Of a DNA stretch of 64,000 nucleotides, positions 52,846 to 62,261 are shown one piece after another. Position 1 is the stretch's first letter; every line of letters starts with the position of its first letter. The notes under the pieces are model-generated. The model saw only the letters and a program-made list of their open reading frames with translations, had not been told where the DNA came from and did no database searches. This DNA is from Sphaerosporella brunnea. Lineage: Eukaryota > Ascomycota > Pezizomycetes > Pezizales > Pyronemataceae. Made by a program: the position numbers and the translations under genes. The stretch covers positions 39,192 through 103,191 of the forward strand of contig VXIS01000159.1 of assembly GCA_008704415.1 (NCBI GenBank). Direction: 5' to 3'.

Positions 52846-53796
52846 CTCTCCCGACTTCCGCCGCTGAAGTTTGTCGTTGCCGGATCCCCTAGGATTTATG
52901 TTATCCCGTATGACCAAATCCAGACATACAAGGTACGCACAATTCCCGTTGGTGGTTGGCCTTTGTGCCGGCATGCTGACCTCAGGGTTTCCTCTGCGGC
53001 CACTCCGCGCATGTAGAAGCTGCAACACGTTGTCGCCAAAAAGCACGAAATTGAACTTGAGGCCGTCCTGGATATGAATGACGATTGCATCGATGACGAA
53101 GCCTGGCCGGTAATCGCGTTCTCGTGGCCATACTACATGGGAAAATTCACCGTGATTGGCGCGCCGAAGTTCTCGGAATCCTTGATTACCGTCAAGTTCA
53201 AACGCAAGCGCCTCGCAATCAAATTTGCGGTTCCCCGGCCACACAACCTCACCGTCAAGGAGCTTGTCAGGATCCTGGTCGGATACCTGGGCCAGCTTCA
53301 GACGACTCATGGGCTCGCAGCCCTCGGACTTTTACCCTGGGACATTCAGACCTTGTCCATAGAGGGCGCTATAAGTGGCGAGCGAGTAGAACGAGTACTC
53401 GATCGAGTTTGCCAGGCGTGCCCCAAAACACCCACTCTGTTTGCGGTGAGCCAAGTCCCGCCCGCTGACCACGACAACGAAAAACCAGCCCGCACATTCA
53501 TCGCGGTGCAGACGCAGTGGATCAAATTTCCCGACATACGCGAACCGAGGCAAGAGCCGCAAGCCATACTGATGGATTCCACGACCACCATCGCGGAGGT
53601 TCGATCGTTCGTCGCGACGCGCGCTTATGAGGCTCTGAGCGACCATGACGAGTGCAATGGCAAGATGAGTTTCGAAAATAATATGGTCGTGCGCATTGAC
53701 GACGGCCACTGGACTAAGGTTCCGGATCCGCACAACACTACGCTGGGAAGCCTGCAGAGGCCGGTGCGATCAGTGATTCGCTATCATTTTTGCTGA
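52846..53796 (+). CDS. unknown protein, member 2 of a paralogue pair
   Basis: The exon from 52846 (LSRLPPLKFVVAGSP) ends at donor GTACGC. The 84-bp intron 52933-53016 (branch GCTGAC, acceptor TAG) is in phase 0 after QTYK. Then comes a long exon from 53017 to the TGA at 53794-53796. The intron sits at the same place and phase as in the gene at 30509-31633. The two proteins align through LKFV, the IELEAVLDM region, LTVKELVRILVGYLGQL, RTFIAVQTQW and the end GSLQRPVRSVIRYHF. The 5' end is unresolved: the frame is closed by TAA at 52822. The AG at 52844-52845 with CTAAC 24 bp earlier suggests a further intron, and a candidate ATG lies at 52766 in another frame. Without a phase-matching donor, a frameshift is also possible. 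No family was recognised. Confidence 0.7.
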
Positions 53797-54039
53797 TATG
53801 CTAAGTGATTATGGCTCCCTGGGCAGGCATGGTATGATTTGGGATTAAACGATGCGGCTTAAGAGTGCGTAATTTGAACCTGCTTTTACTGGCCCGCTCG
53901 GGTATCAAAATATGTTCCCACGCAGTGCTGCGCCGACTTTACGACTTGTTAGGTGTGTAGTACTAGTAGGTGCAATTGATTTTTAACTTTTCCTTGGGAA
54001 CGCTCAAGAGCCGGCTACAACTGATGAGCAAATCTGGAC
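53797..54039. other. 3' flank of the paralogue gene
   Basis: No gene or element was recognised before the hAT fragment. Confidence 0.3.
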
Positions 54040-54112
54040 ACTAAGCCGGTCGAGCCAATCATGCTCGAGCCCCCTTGCGGGCTCTGCTCGGTCTTGCTCA
54101 TGGCCATCACTA
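54040..54112 (+). mobile_element. hAT right-end fragment (TAGTG family)
   Basis: Variants of GCTCGAGC, then GCTCATGGCCATCACTA at the border 54112. No left end was paired. Confidence 0.45.
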
Positions 54113-54486
54113 CGGACAGCCCTATTCCCCGAATGTGAGTGTTGATTCGGAAGACACCCAGACAAGTGGAGGCCGCCGTACATGGTGCTGAATGCCAGTG
54201 TTCCGTACGGTCCGTTCGGTCCCGTCTTGAATCTCGACCGGACTGAATCGCAAGTGACGATCCAGTCTTCAGGAAAGCCCACGACCGGCAGTCTTTTTGG
54301 TACTGCGGCCTGGACCGCCTGCAGTCGACGGCAGTCGACGGCAGTCAACCCTTATGTTGGGCAATATCAGTTGTCGATTTTCTACCAATACATGACTGCC
54401 ATCCCGCCGTCCTAGCATTCCATTATCCCGCCGTCCTATAATTCCATCATCCCTATCATTCCATTATCCCGCTCTCCCGGTCCCCT

Positions 54487-55301
54487 TGTCACGGGTATGG
54501 TCACGTGACATGTGCTCTTAGTAGTCAGCTAGGGAATAGAATAGAGTCTGCATAGTGATCTCTTCAAGGGCACGTGATAGCCGGGTGGCTCCGGATTATA
54601 GTAGCTAGCTTGAATGACACTATGGAAGAAGCTCGGAGATCGGGTGCCTCAGATAGGACGCTATCTGAGAAGAGAACCCGATTTGGAGATGACAGTAGTA
54701 TAGGCTATTGTCAGAGCTCTTCCGAGATATCTTCGTTGACCTACCTGTTCCGGGAACTGGCATGATGATCGGAGGGGTCAGAGAGTGATCAACCGGAAGG
54801 CGTTGAGCCGACGACGGGAAGAATCGCTCGACCTAGAACCTCCATAGTAAGTATGGTTGTCGCGTAAGGCATGCGATGCAGAAGATCAGGAGATGGAGCC
54901 AATAGGGCTGAGCATCTACCTGTAGCACGAGGATACGATCCCGGAGAGGGGTATTCCGTGTACGACCCATGTCTATGACTCATGATTTGAAATCAAAGAG
55001 TGAGTCATAGGAAGGTGGGGCGATCTCTGTGCGCGCCTTGACGCCCACAGTCGTAGAGACTGTCGGAAAGCCGAAGCAAGGAGTGAAGGCTGAGTATTAC
55101 TCAGGGAGACGGTAGTCTCTGGCGCGGCTTCCTACTATAAGTAGGATTGCTTCCGCCCAGCGAACCCCTTTATCTTCAGCGAACAAGAACCATCAGTGTC
55201 CACCCGACAAGATAGCCCTTAAAATTCTATTGTTTAGGATTTAGTTTCTTAAGGTCCTGAGTTCAATTCCACGACACTCTGGTAGACAGAGCCTCGTTAC
55301 A
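54487..55301 (+). repeat. putative gypsy-type LTR, about 815 bp
   Basis: Possible ends TGTCACGGG and CTCGTTACA with TG...CA borders. The internal order of a CACGTG-type upstream part, ACTATAAGTAGG at about 55133 and a pyrimidine-rich start region fits an LTR promoter. A short frame beginning ATGACGACGACG lies about 125 bp after the end. No second LTR, primer-binding site or coding domains were seen, so this is a candidate only. Confidence 0.35.
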
Positions 55302-55512
55302 CCCCTGCTCTTCAACCCTCCCACCCTTCTGTTTTCTTTTCTCAACCTCCGGTTTGGACAGTGCCTCGAGCATTTCATCAAGCTCCTGTAGATCTCTGGA
55401 GGTGGTTGTTAAGGGTTATGAACCCACCATGACGACGACGCCTAATTTATGAGATGAGAGACTTTGTGGTGGCGAAGGAATTCAAATTTTTTTCACCATG
55501 GCTGAGAAAGCG

Positions 55513-55620
55513 TCCACCGATTCAAAGGGTCCACCGATTCAAAGGGTCCACCGATTCAAAGGGTCCACCGATTCAAAGGGTCCACCGATTCAAAGGGTCC
55601 ACCGATTCGAAAGGTCCGCC
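55513..55620 (+). repeat. 18-bp tandem repeat, six copies
   Basis: TCCACCGATTCAAAGGG is repeated six times, the last copy slightly changed. It is open in two frames but has no evident gene. Confidence 0.9.
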
Positions 55621-55808
55621 AATCGTCAGTGTCCACCGCGGCAAACGGACTTCTTGCGCGCGGGTACTATCATACATATTACAACCTTACTAATAATCCA
55701 GTCGACTGCAGTCGACTACGGTCTTTCCCCGTCCCTGGCGCCCGCGGACTGGATCGGATCGTGCCAGTCGGTCCGATCCGGTCTGCAGTCCTGGACGGAC
55801 CGTACGGA

Positions 55809-56384
55809 CAGTGATGCCCACGAGACCGCGAGACGAGACTGAGGATGATCGAGACACATCGAGAACTGTCGAGACCTCTCGAGAATTGCGAGACTGACCG
55901 AGAGTGACGGCGGCCTCGCGACACCAGGCCAGACCCGGCGAGAATATCTCCGGCGCGGCAGAGATTCCAGTCTGCATCATAACCTGGGCGGACGGGTCAT
56001 GCGCGCTGGTGCACCTAGGTGGGTGAGGAACATAACAAAAACGCAATTGCAGACACTCTCCTCGTACAATAGCCATTTGTGCACCAGCCGCTTGACATGG
56101 ATGATTTCGCCGGTCGTCCTCCACCGAATCACTATGCACTGGCAACGACCAAATCAAACCCTCCGCGGCCTGCAGACCCTTCACGACCCGAGCTATGACT
56201 CCCCAAACAACACCGGCACCATAGCAGCCTGAACGTTGGCGAGACAACCGCGCACTCGCGCCAATGACGAGACCGAACGAGAACCGTCGAGACTGCCACG
56301 AGAGCGGCGAGACATTTTGAGACCGCAACGATTCTCACGAGATCGAGACCCTCGCCGAGAATTCTCGACTTGTGTGCAACACTG
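55809..56384. mobile_element. hAT non-autonomous element, 576 bp, perfect 8-bp TSD
   Basis: The ends are CAGTGATGCCCACGAGACC and, inverted, CAGTGTTGCACACAAGTCG. The flanking duplication is CGTACGGA (55801-55808 and 56385-56392). The subterminal regions are rich in CGAGACC in opposite orientations on the two sides, a variant of the CGAGCC motif of other copies. No coding sequence was recognised. Confidence 0.85.
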
Positions 56385-56392
56385 CGTACGGA

Positions 56393-59300
56393 ACACTGTG
56401 CATAACGGGCCTTGAGTCATCAGCTTGCACACGTTCTGTGCAACCTAGGCCGCGACAGACACGCCGTGTGGCCGCTGATTTGTCCTTGGGCGGTTGCAGC
56501 TTGAGTCCTAGTGGCCAAATGTTGGCACCCCTATCCTTCCCTATTCTCTGTGGTCTGTGCCTTGGTTGATAGTTCCCCGAGGTGGTCTGCAGTAGACACC
56601 GCAAGGCGGGGCCAGTGTGCTGTTCAAGAGAAGCGTCTTTGGGGGGCTCTCATGGGAGTGGCGTTGTGCCGCTGCTGATGGGGTTCCTTTCGGGTGAGGG
56701 CCTCACTCGCCCATAGTGATGGACACGAGCGAGATCGAATCAATCCTCCGCGGTCAACTCAGGCTGGCTTGACTCGTAGAGGCGGACGCTTGTGATTGCG
56801 TCTGAACTTTGGGTAAGCGAGTGCAGCTCGGGCTGTGCCCGCTTTACCAAACTGTAAGCTCGCGGACTCTCTTGACTCCAAAAATATGAACCGTTTGATG
56901 GCTGGCTACAATTCCTCGCCGTCAGCACCGTTCTGAATGTCCAGAAGGGGTATCTGATTGGTATCCGTGGCAGCAACCTCATCTGCACTTTCAATCGCGC
57001 CCGCATACTCCTTGCTTAACCGTTTGGCGTTCCCACAGCGCCAAACCATTCCCCTCCAACCAGATTGTCAGCAAATGCAAGCGCAGCTTCAGGTATCCCA
57101 GGGCCTGTTGCGCGTCTTGGTAACATGATCTCCAGCCTGGGAGAAACGCAGCTCAGCCGGGACACCGGTGGCTGATACACAGCCACAGTGGCGAGCATTT
57201 AGTGAGTATGGCCCAGTTTCCTGATAACCTGCCGGCTGGCATTTGCGGCGCTTCATGCCACCTACTATGACGTTAGTTGATAGTGGAAGTCTCTGATCGT
57301 GTTAGAGTAGCACGAGGAAACCGCGGTGCGGGCTGTCTCAGTTCACTCGTGCCAGATATCGTGCATCAAACGCTGCTCAGCAGCTTAATATGTTAACATA
57401 TTCTCCCAACGTCGCGACCGTTTCGCGGCGCAGCATAACCACTATCACACTCTCCGCACGGCTTAAAAGCAACAATCCTGTCGGCGGTTGCGCATGTTCG
57501 CCATTGTGCTAGAAGATTCATGCGCCACAGATGCCACTTACGATGTTTCGTCAATGTAGAGGCGACACGCGGTGCCGATCTGCGGTGCGCAGATGTTGCT
57601 GCTTTGCCCGGCCTGTCGCATCGCGCTCATTCCCGGCGGCGAGCTTTGTACGTGTGTTTTGTCAGGCGCATACCTCACCGGCAGCTGATGTGCTCGCCGA
57701 AAGGACGACGGTACATCATCGACATGCGTCGCAGGAGTTGGTTCTAACTCCAGCCCCAGCGATACGGGAATGCCGGACCCCAAACTCCCAGCTGACGCCA
57801 GGGAGCACCGAGTGGCTCAAGGGGCTCGACGCGAAACGTCCTGGGGCCACAACGGTATCACACGAAGCGAGGCAGAAGCCAGGACGTAAGGGCTCTGGGC
57901 CGTGTAGCGCGGCGCGGAAATCGACGAAACACGGACTGGGAATTTCCCCCCCCCCCTCCCCTACCTAATCCCTTTGGAGCATGCAGAACCAAACGAGGCC
58001 CTGGCTTGCGCCTGACATGCGAGGTATGACAGCACTGCAACCCCCCGCGATGAATCTGAAGACAAAGAGGGATGAAACAAGGTCGAGACATAGAAACGGT
58101 GCCGGCTCTCCGGTCGTACAGTGACTGAGTGCGGGGTTCACGTGGCCAGTGACGGAGCTCAACATTGTAGGAAACGCGGGCAACAGCAAGCCAACTAAGA
58201 CGCGAAAATCTCAGGGTTGGTGGGGGGAGACAGAGGGAGAAGGCTACCAGAGAAGAGGAAGGACCAGGAGGCGGAGTAGCAGGCGTTGGCTACAGGTTTT
58301 TCCGTCTATGATTTAACGAACACCATGGAAGCAGTGTGCCGTCAGTTCGAAGGGCTACAATTTTGTCAGTAATACAGTTGGCAAAGACATGACCCCGATC
58401 GCTGACATTCCCGTACACTCCCCGAACATGCCGACGTCGGACGCATCGAGATTGCGAACCTTATGTGCAAGGATGCAGAGCCCTCACCTGTAGCGAGGAG
58501 CCTCTTTGATAGTCCAGCATGGCCATCTGCAACGCAAGCGCTGGGAAGCGGGGTGGGGGGAGGCCGCACCAAGCCGTCGATTCGCCAGCCTACGGGCCTG
58601 CATAATTAGTACAGGTTACGGACGAAGATGTGTTTTCGGTCAGCGTTGGAAGCAGAGCCGGGTAATATCAACACGGGTGAGTGCTGGGTGTGTATACCAG
58701 GGACAGGCGAGATCTTTGAGCACCTCGTCAAGTAATGTGATCTCACACCGTTTGGCGTTCTGTGGGGAAAGAGCAGGACTGGGAACGTCTTCGGCAGCGG
58801 TCCGTGGCTGAGCCGTTGCAGGAAGACGATACCAGGATGTGGCAGCTATGGCTCGTTTGCCGAGGAGTGTAGCAGCAAGAGGAGTACGATTCATGTTCGT
58901 TAGAGCGGGACTCGGGAGTGATTGAGCCCTGGCGGCTAGGGCGTTTTCATGTTTTTCCGGGCCTGTTTCGAACCTTTGTGGTTGTTTTGCATCGTTCGCG
59001 TCGTTTCTCGTATGGTGTGTAGGGATTGGCCAGTTGCCGCATGAGATCAAGGCAAGCAGGTGGACAGGATAACAGAAAGCTCCCACGCCCCCGTATACGG
59101 ACAGTAGATTTGATTGCGTGCCGACACCTGTGATTCGACTTCATGTTCTCGGTGAGCAATCGATCGTCGCACCAGACTCCTCTCCTTTGTGTTAACAACA
59201 GTTTCTGCAAGTCTTTGAGACATCGGAGCACCCGAACTGACGTCTGGGCGAATCACAGGTGGTGTGTCAGAATTCACTTTGTGAGCGATTGTACAAAAGA

Positions 59301-60040
59301 CGTTGCCAGTCAATAGTAGCGTGGCAAACAGTTACGGGTGATATCTCAAGGATGCGTGACTCAATGGTTTGCGCCTTTGAGCGATCCAAAGTTTGTTCCT
59401 AGGGTTGGGGATAATGACGGATCCCAGAGTACGCCGAGATGTTGGTTTTTTCAAACCGGGGTTTCTCTCCCGCTTCTGGCTTACCGGTATACAGTGTCTT
59501 CTTCCGAACTGGTCAATTACCAGGGCAAATACCTGGTTGGCACTGCATAATCCCACCCCGCTGGTGATTCACTGTGTGCTGCGAGCAGACCGGCAAATTT
59601 ACAGTGATCGTTGACCTTGACATGGCGGATCCCATGATCTGAGACGTAGCATATTAACCTGGACAGCGCGCATCAACGAGCTACCCCAGCGCGTCCAGAG
59701 GTTCAGACGATCCATCGAAAACAAATGCAATTCGAGGCAAAGCAATTTAACTGCCATGCGCAACTATCCCCGTCGTATCCGTGTCAAGATAGAATCACCA
59801 AATGTTTCGAAGATACGGCAAGTGGCACCGAAAAGGGATGGAACACCGCTCGTTGGTGAAGGAGGGTGGGACACCACAGTTTCAAGTGAGAAACTACGTG
59901 TTTTTGAACGGCAAACAGCTATGAAGGTGCCTGTTGAGTGATACATAAATACAACATCGAGTGCGACGAGGGATGCCCATGCCTGCTGCGTCATGGGAAG
60001 GTAGGGCAAGCCGCAGTTCACTTTCGAGGGTTGCGGGAGT
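56393..60040. other. 3.6-kb stretch with no recognised gene
   Basis: A hAT left end lies at 56714. Otherwise only short overlapping frames occur. The C/T run near 57945-57960 and the minus-strand frames at 58640-59086 gave no domain. Confidence 0.35.
56714..56775 (+). mobile_element. hAT left-end fragment (TAGTG family)
   Basis: TAGTGATGGACACGAGCGAG matches the left ends at 16161 and 11387. The preceding 8 bp are CTCGCCCA; no right end with the same flank was found in the window. Confidence 0.5.
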
Positions 60041-60205
60041 TGGATTTTTTTTTTTTTGTTTTGATCACATTGCATTCGGCCGCTTGCGGCCATGGCAGAT
60101 AGGTACAGGATCATCGCCACCCCTAGGCGCGTGGCCTACTCTGGGGCCGGCTCCTCCGGAGGAAAAACAAAGTAAGGAAAAAACCATAGTAAGGCGCGCC
60201 AAGGA
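60041..60205 (-). mobile_element. LINE 3' tail, severely 5'-truncated
   Basis: Read on the minus strand, the sequence ends GGCCGCAAGCGGCCGAATGC, then AATGTGATCAAAACAAAAAA. Upstream, the GGAGGA-rich part matches the 3' untranslated region of the copy at 14131-15030. Confidence 0.6.
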
Positions 60206-60453
60206 GATTTGTGATAAGGGACACAAGAGCCAGTTTCAGATGCCACGAGCTTCCAGCTTCGTTTGGCTCGGTGCCACCCTTGGTTTCATCTGTCATTAGA
60301 CAAGTCTGGTCTTGGTGAAAACACCCTGGCTACAGCACGTGCACGATCCAGCACCGCGCCGCTGGGTTCGCCCCTTGTAATATCCAGACGACCGCACTTT
60401 TTCTCGCGTCAGGCCTGTCAGGACTGGCGATTGGGGGTGTGTTACCACCTGCC

Positions 60454-61137
60454 CAGGGCGGTCAATAGTCCGGCCGGTGCCTGGTATCCTGAATTAAGGC
60501 CGGGTCGGTGATTGTGCCGAACGCGGGGCCATCAAAAGCGCTGATCGTTCGGTGCTCGTTCCGCCGCAGCTCAAGCGTCGATCGCAATCAAAACACGGGT
60601 CGATCCACCCCAAAAACGACAATCCGGACGAGAGTCGGAATACGGCGGATGGGAAATGCCGACGCTTCACTGACAAATCTTGCAAGTTCGACGCACGTCA
60701 AGCCAAAAAAGACAGCTCGGAAGAGCATCACTAACAATTCCCAGCCGTCGATACACTATTACGGATCAGCGGGGTTCATTGGGAGACAATGTTATCGAAG
60801 CCATAGAATGCCTCAGAGCCTGGGCGAGGGAAGATTTCGTATATGGGGCGGGTTCCCAAATTCATCAGGTTGAGCGTATGCTGAGTGCGGGCGGCGGAGA
60901 CGGAGGGGTAGCTGCAGGTCCTTCAGGTGGTTGAATCTGTATCTCCCGTTCATGATTCTTTCCTTGATGTATGTGTAAGCAAAAACCTACAGATGCCTGG
61001 CGGGTCCTCTCAGGCGCCTGGGTCTCGATCCAAAAAGCGTGGTTCAAACGGGCATTATATGATTTCAAAAGCCCGTTTCAATCAGTCCGGTTCACGGCGC
61101 GCACAAAGCCGGACTGGCCGGACTTTTGACAGCCCTG
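60454..61137 (+). mobile_element. hAT element (CAGGG-end family), 684 bp
   Basis: The left end is CAGGGCGGTCAATAGTCCGG and the right end, inverted, is CAGGGCTGTCAAAAGTCCGG. The flanks are CACCTGCC (60446-60453) and TACCTGCA (61138-61145), matching at six central positions. The interior holds a transposase C-terminal remnant and no other domain, so it is non-autonomous. It is the best-preserved member of this family and explains the fragments at 4432, 6885, 9660 and 39069. Confidence 0.8.
60740..60934 (+). pseudogene. hAT transposase C-terminal remnant
   Basis: The frame contains RRYTITDQRGSLGDNVIEAI, then ECLRAWAREDFVYGAGSQIH, and a Gly-rich end before TGA at 60932-60934. This is the last part of the hAT dimerisation domain, with the upstream transposase deleted. 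The same C-terminus is found in the copies at 4531-4803 and 5458-5748. Confidence 0.65.
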
Positions 61138-62033
61138 TACCTGCACAAACATATGTTGTGCTTGCCCGGTGGCGTGAGCTCCAAGGTACCGCCTCGCCGG
61201 AAACGCTGCCTCCGTGAGACGAGGAATACATGACCGTTTGTGAAGACAAACAGCTATGGTCGCGCGAAGCTGGTGTAATCCAGAATCCTTGGCACTTCTC
61301 TGGCGCGATCTACACAAGGGCAATGGGGTACCAGACTGACTCGCACCGGAATCCTGCGAATGCGGCCTGCTGTTGTGTCCATGCCTTCCTCGACCAGCAT
61401 GGCTCAAGAAAAAATCAACAGCCTTTCACCTGTTGGAGGACCTGACCGGCTTGTGGACAACCGCCCTGCGGATCCTGTGCTCCGGTGTCGGCCTCTTTGT
61501 CCGCGAGGGAGATCCGTCATCCGGGTGCGGTATACATCTCCTTTTCAAAGGCCTCGACATCATGAACCGCAGCGGTATCGCGGCGCTGGGGTTTCAGCCA
61601 CAACATCACGATAAGGGTGTCCCCGTCACCTTCTAGCCCTCCCACGAGCACACTGTCGCTTGTTACGTGCGATCGGCGTACAAAAGCGTCAAGTGCGGCT
61701 ACTGCCGTCCACCCAGCCGTAGCGGGAGGGAAGGGAGTGGGCGTGACACGTGTAACAGCAGCTCTGTGCGCATTGCGGACGCAGAATGTGGCCGGCATTG
61801 GTGACCGCGCCAATCTTGGCGCACCGCGTGTCTGGATGGGAGATCAGCTAACGAAAGCGCAATCCGCCACCGAGATGCTTTCAGCGCTGTAGTCTCAGGA
61901 ATCTCAACCTGGCCTGTCTCTCACCAGACATATGTTGGACGCACCTGCACTCCCCAGTTCCTTGTGCGACCGCCGACCACTTGTGGGAGCGGAGCGTTAA
62001 CAGGCCCAAACCACCGGACTAAACACTGCACCA
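61138..62033. other. stretch with uncertain coding content
   Basis: Protein-like frames overlap on opposite strands at 61373-61636 (plus, LEDLTGLWTTALRILCSGVG) and 61517-61813 (minus, DSVLVGGLEGDGDTLIVMLW). Neither has a recognised domain or defined ends. Confidence 0.25.
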
Positions 62034-62261
62034 CTACCCGTTTATACCCAGGCGGGGCCCATCGACACGCTGTTTCAGCGCGGTGAAATATGTATCCACT
62101 GGCGTGCGGCGAAAGACAACGGAAACAACCTGCCAAGCAGAGTCGATCAATGCATATGGCTCATCGATGGCGCCGTTATCTATGTCCATGGACTTTTTCA
62201 AAACCTCCAGCCCTTGGCCACCTGCCAGTCGCCGCCATGCAGTACAAGCGTCACATCGCAT
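62034..62261 (-). CDS. hypothetical open frame, 75 codons, possible exon
   Basis: The minus-strand frame contains LEVLKKSMDIDNGAIDEPYA, then LIDSAWQVVSVVFRRTPVDT, which reads like folded-protein sequence. A GTATAA donor-like site near its end could join it to the minus-strand frame at 61517-61813. No family was recognised and the strand assignment is not certain. Confidence 0.25.
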   Translation of the reverse strand: MRCDACTAWRRLAGGQGLEVLKKSMDIDNGAIDEPYALIDSAWQVVSVVFRRTPVDTYFTALKQRVDGPRLGING

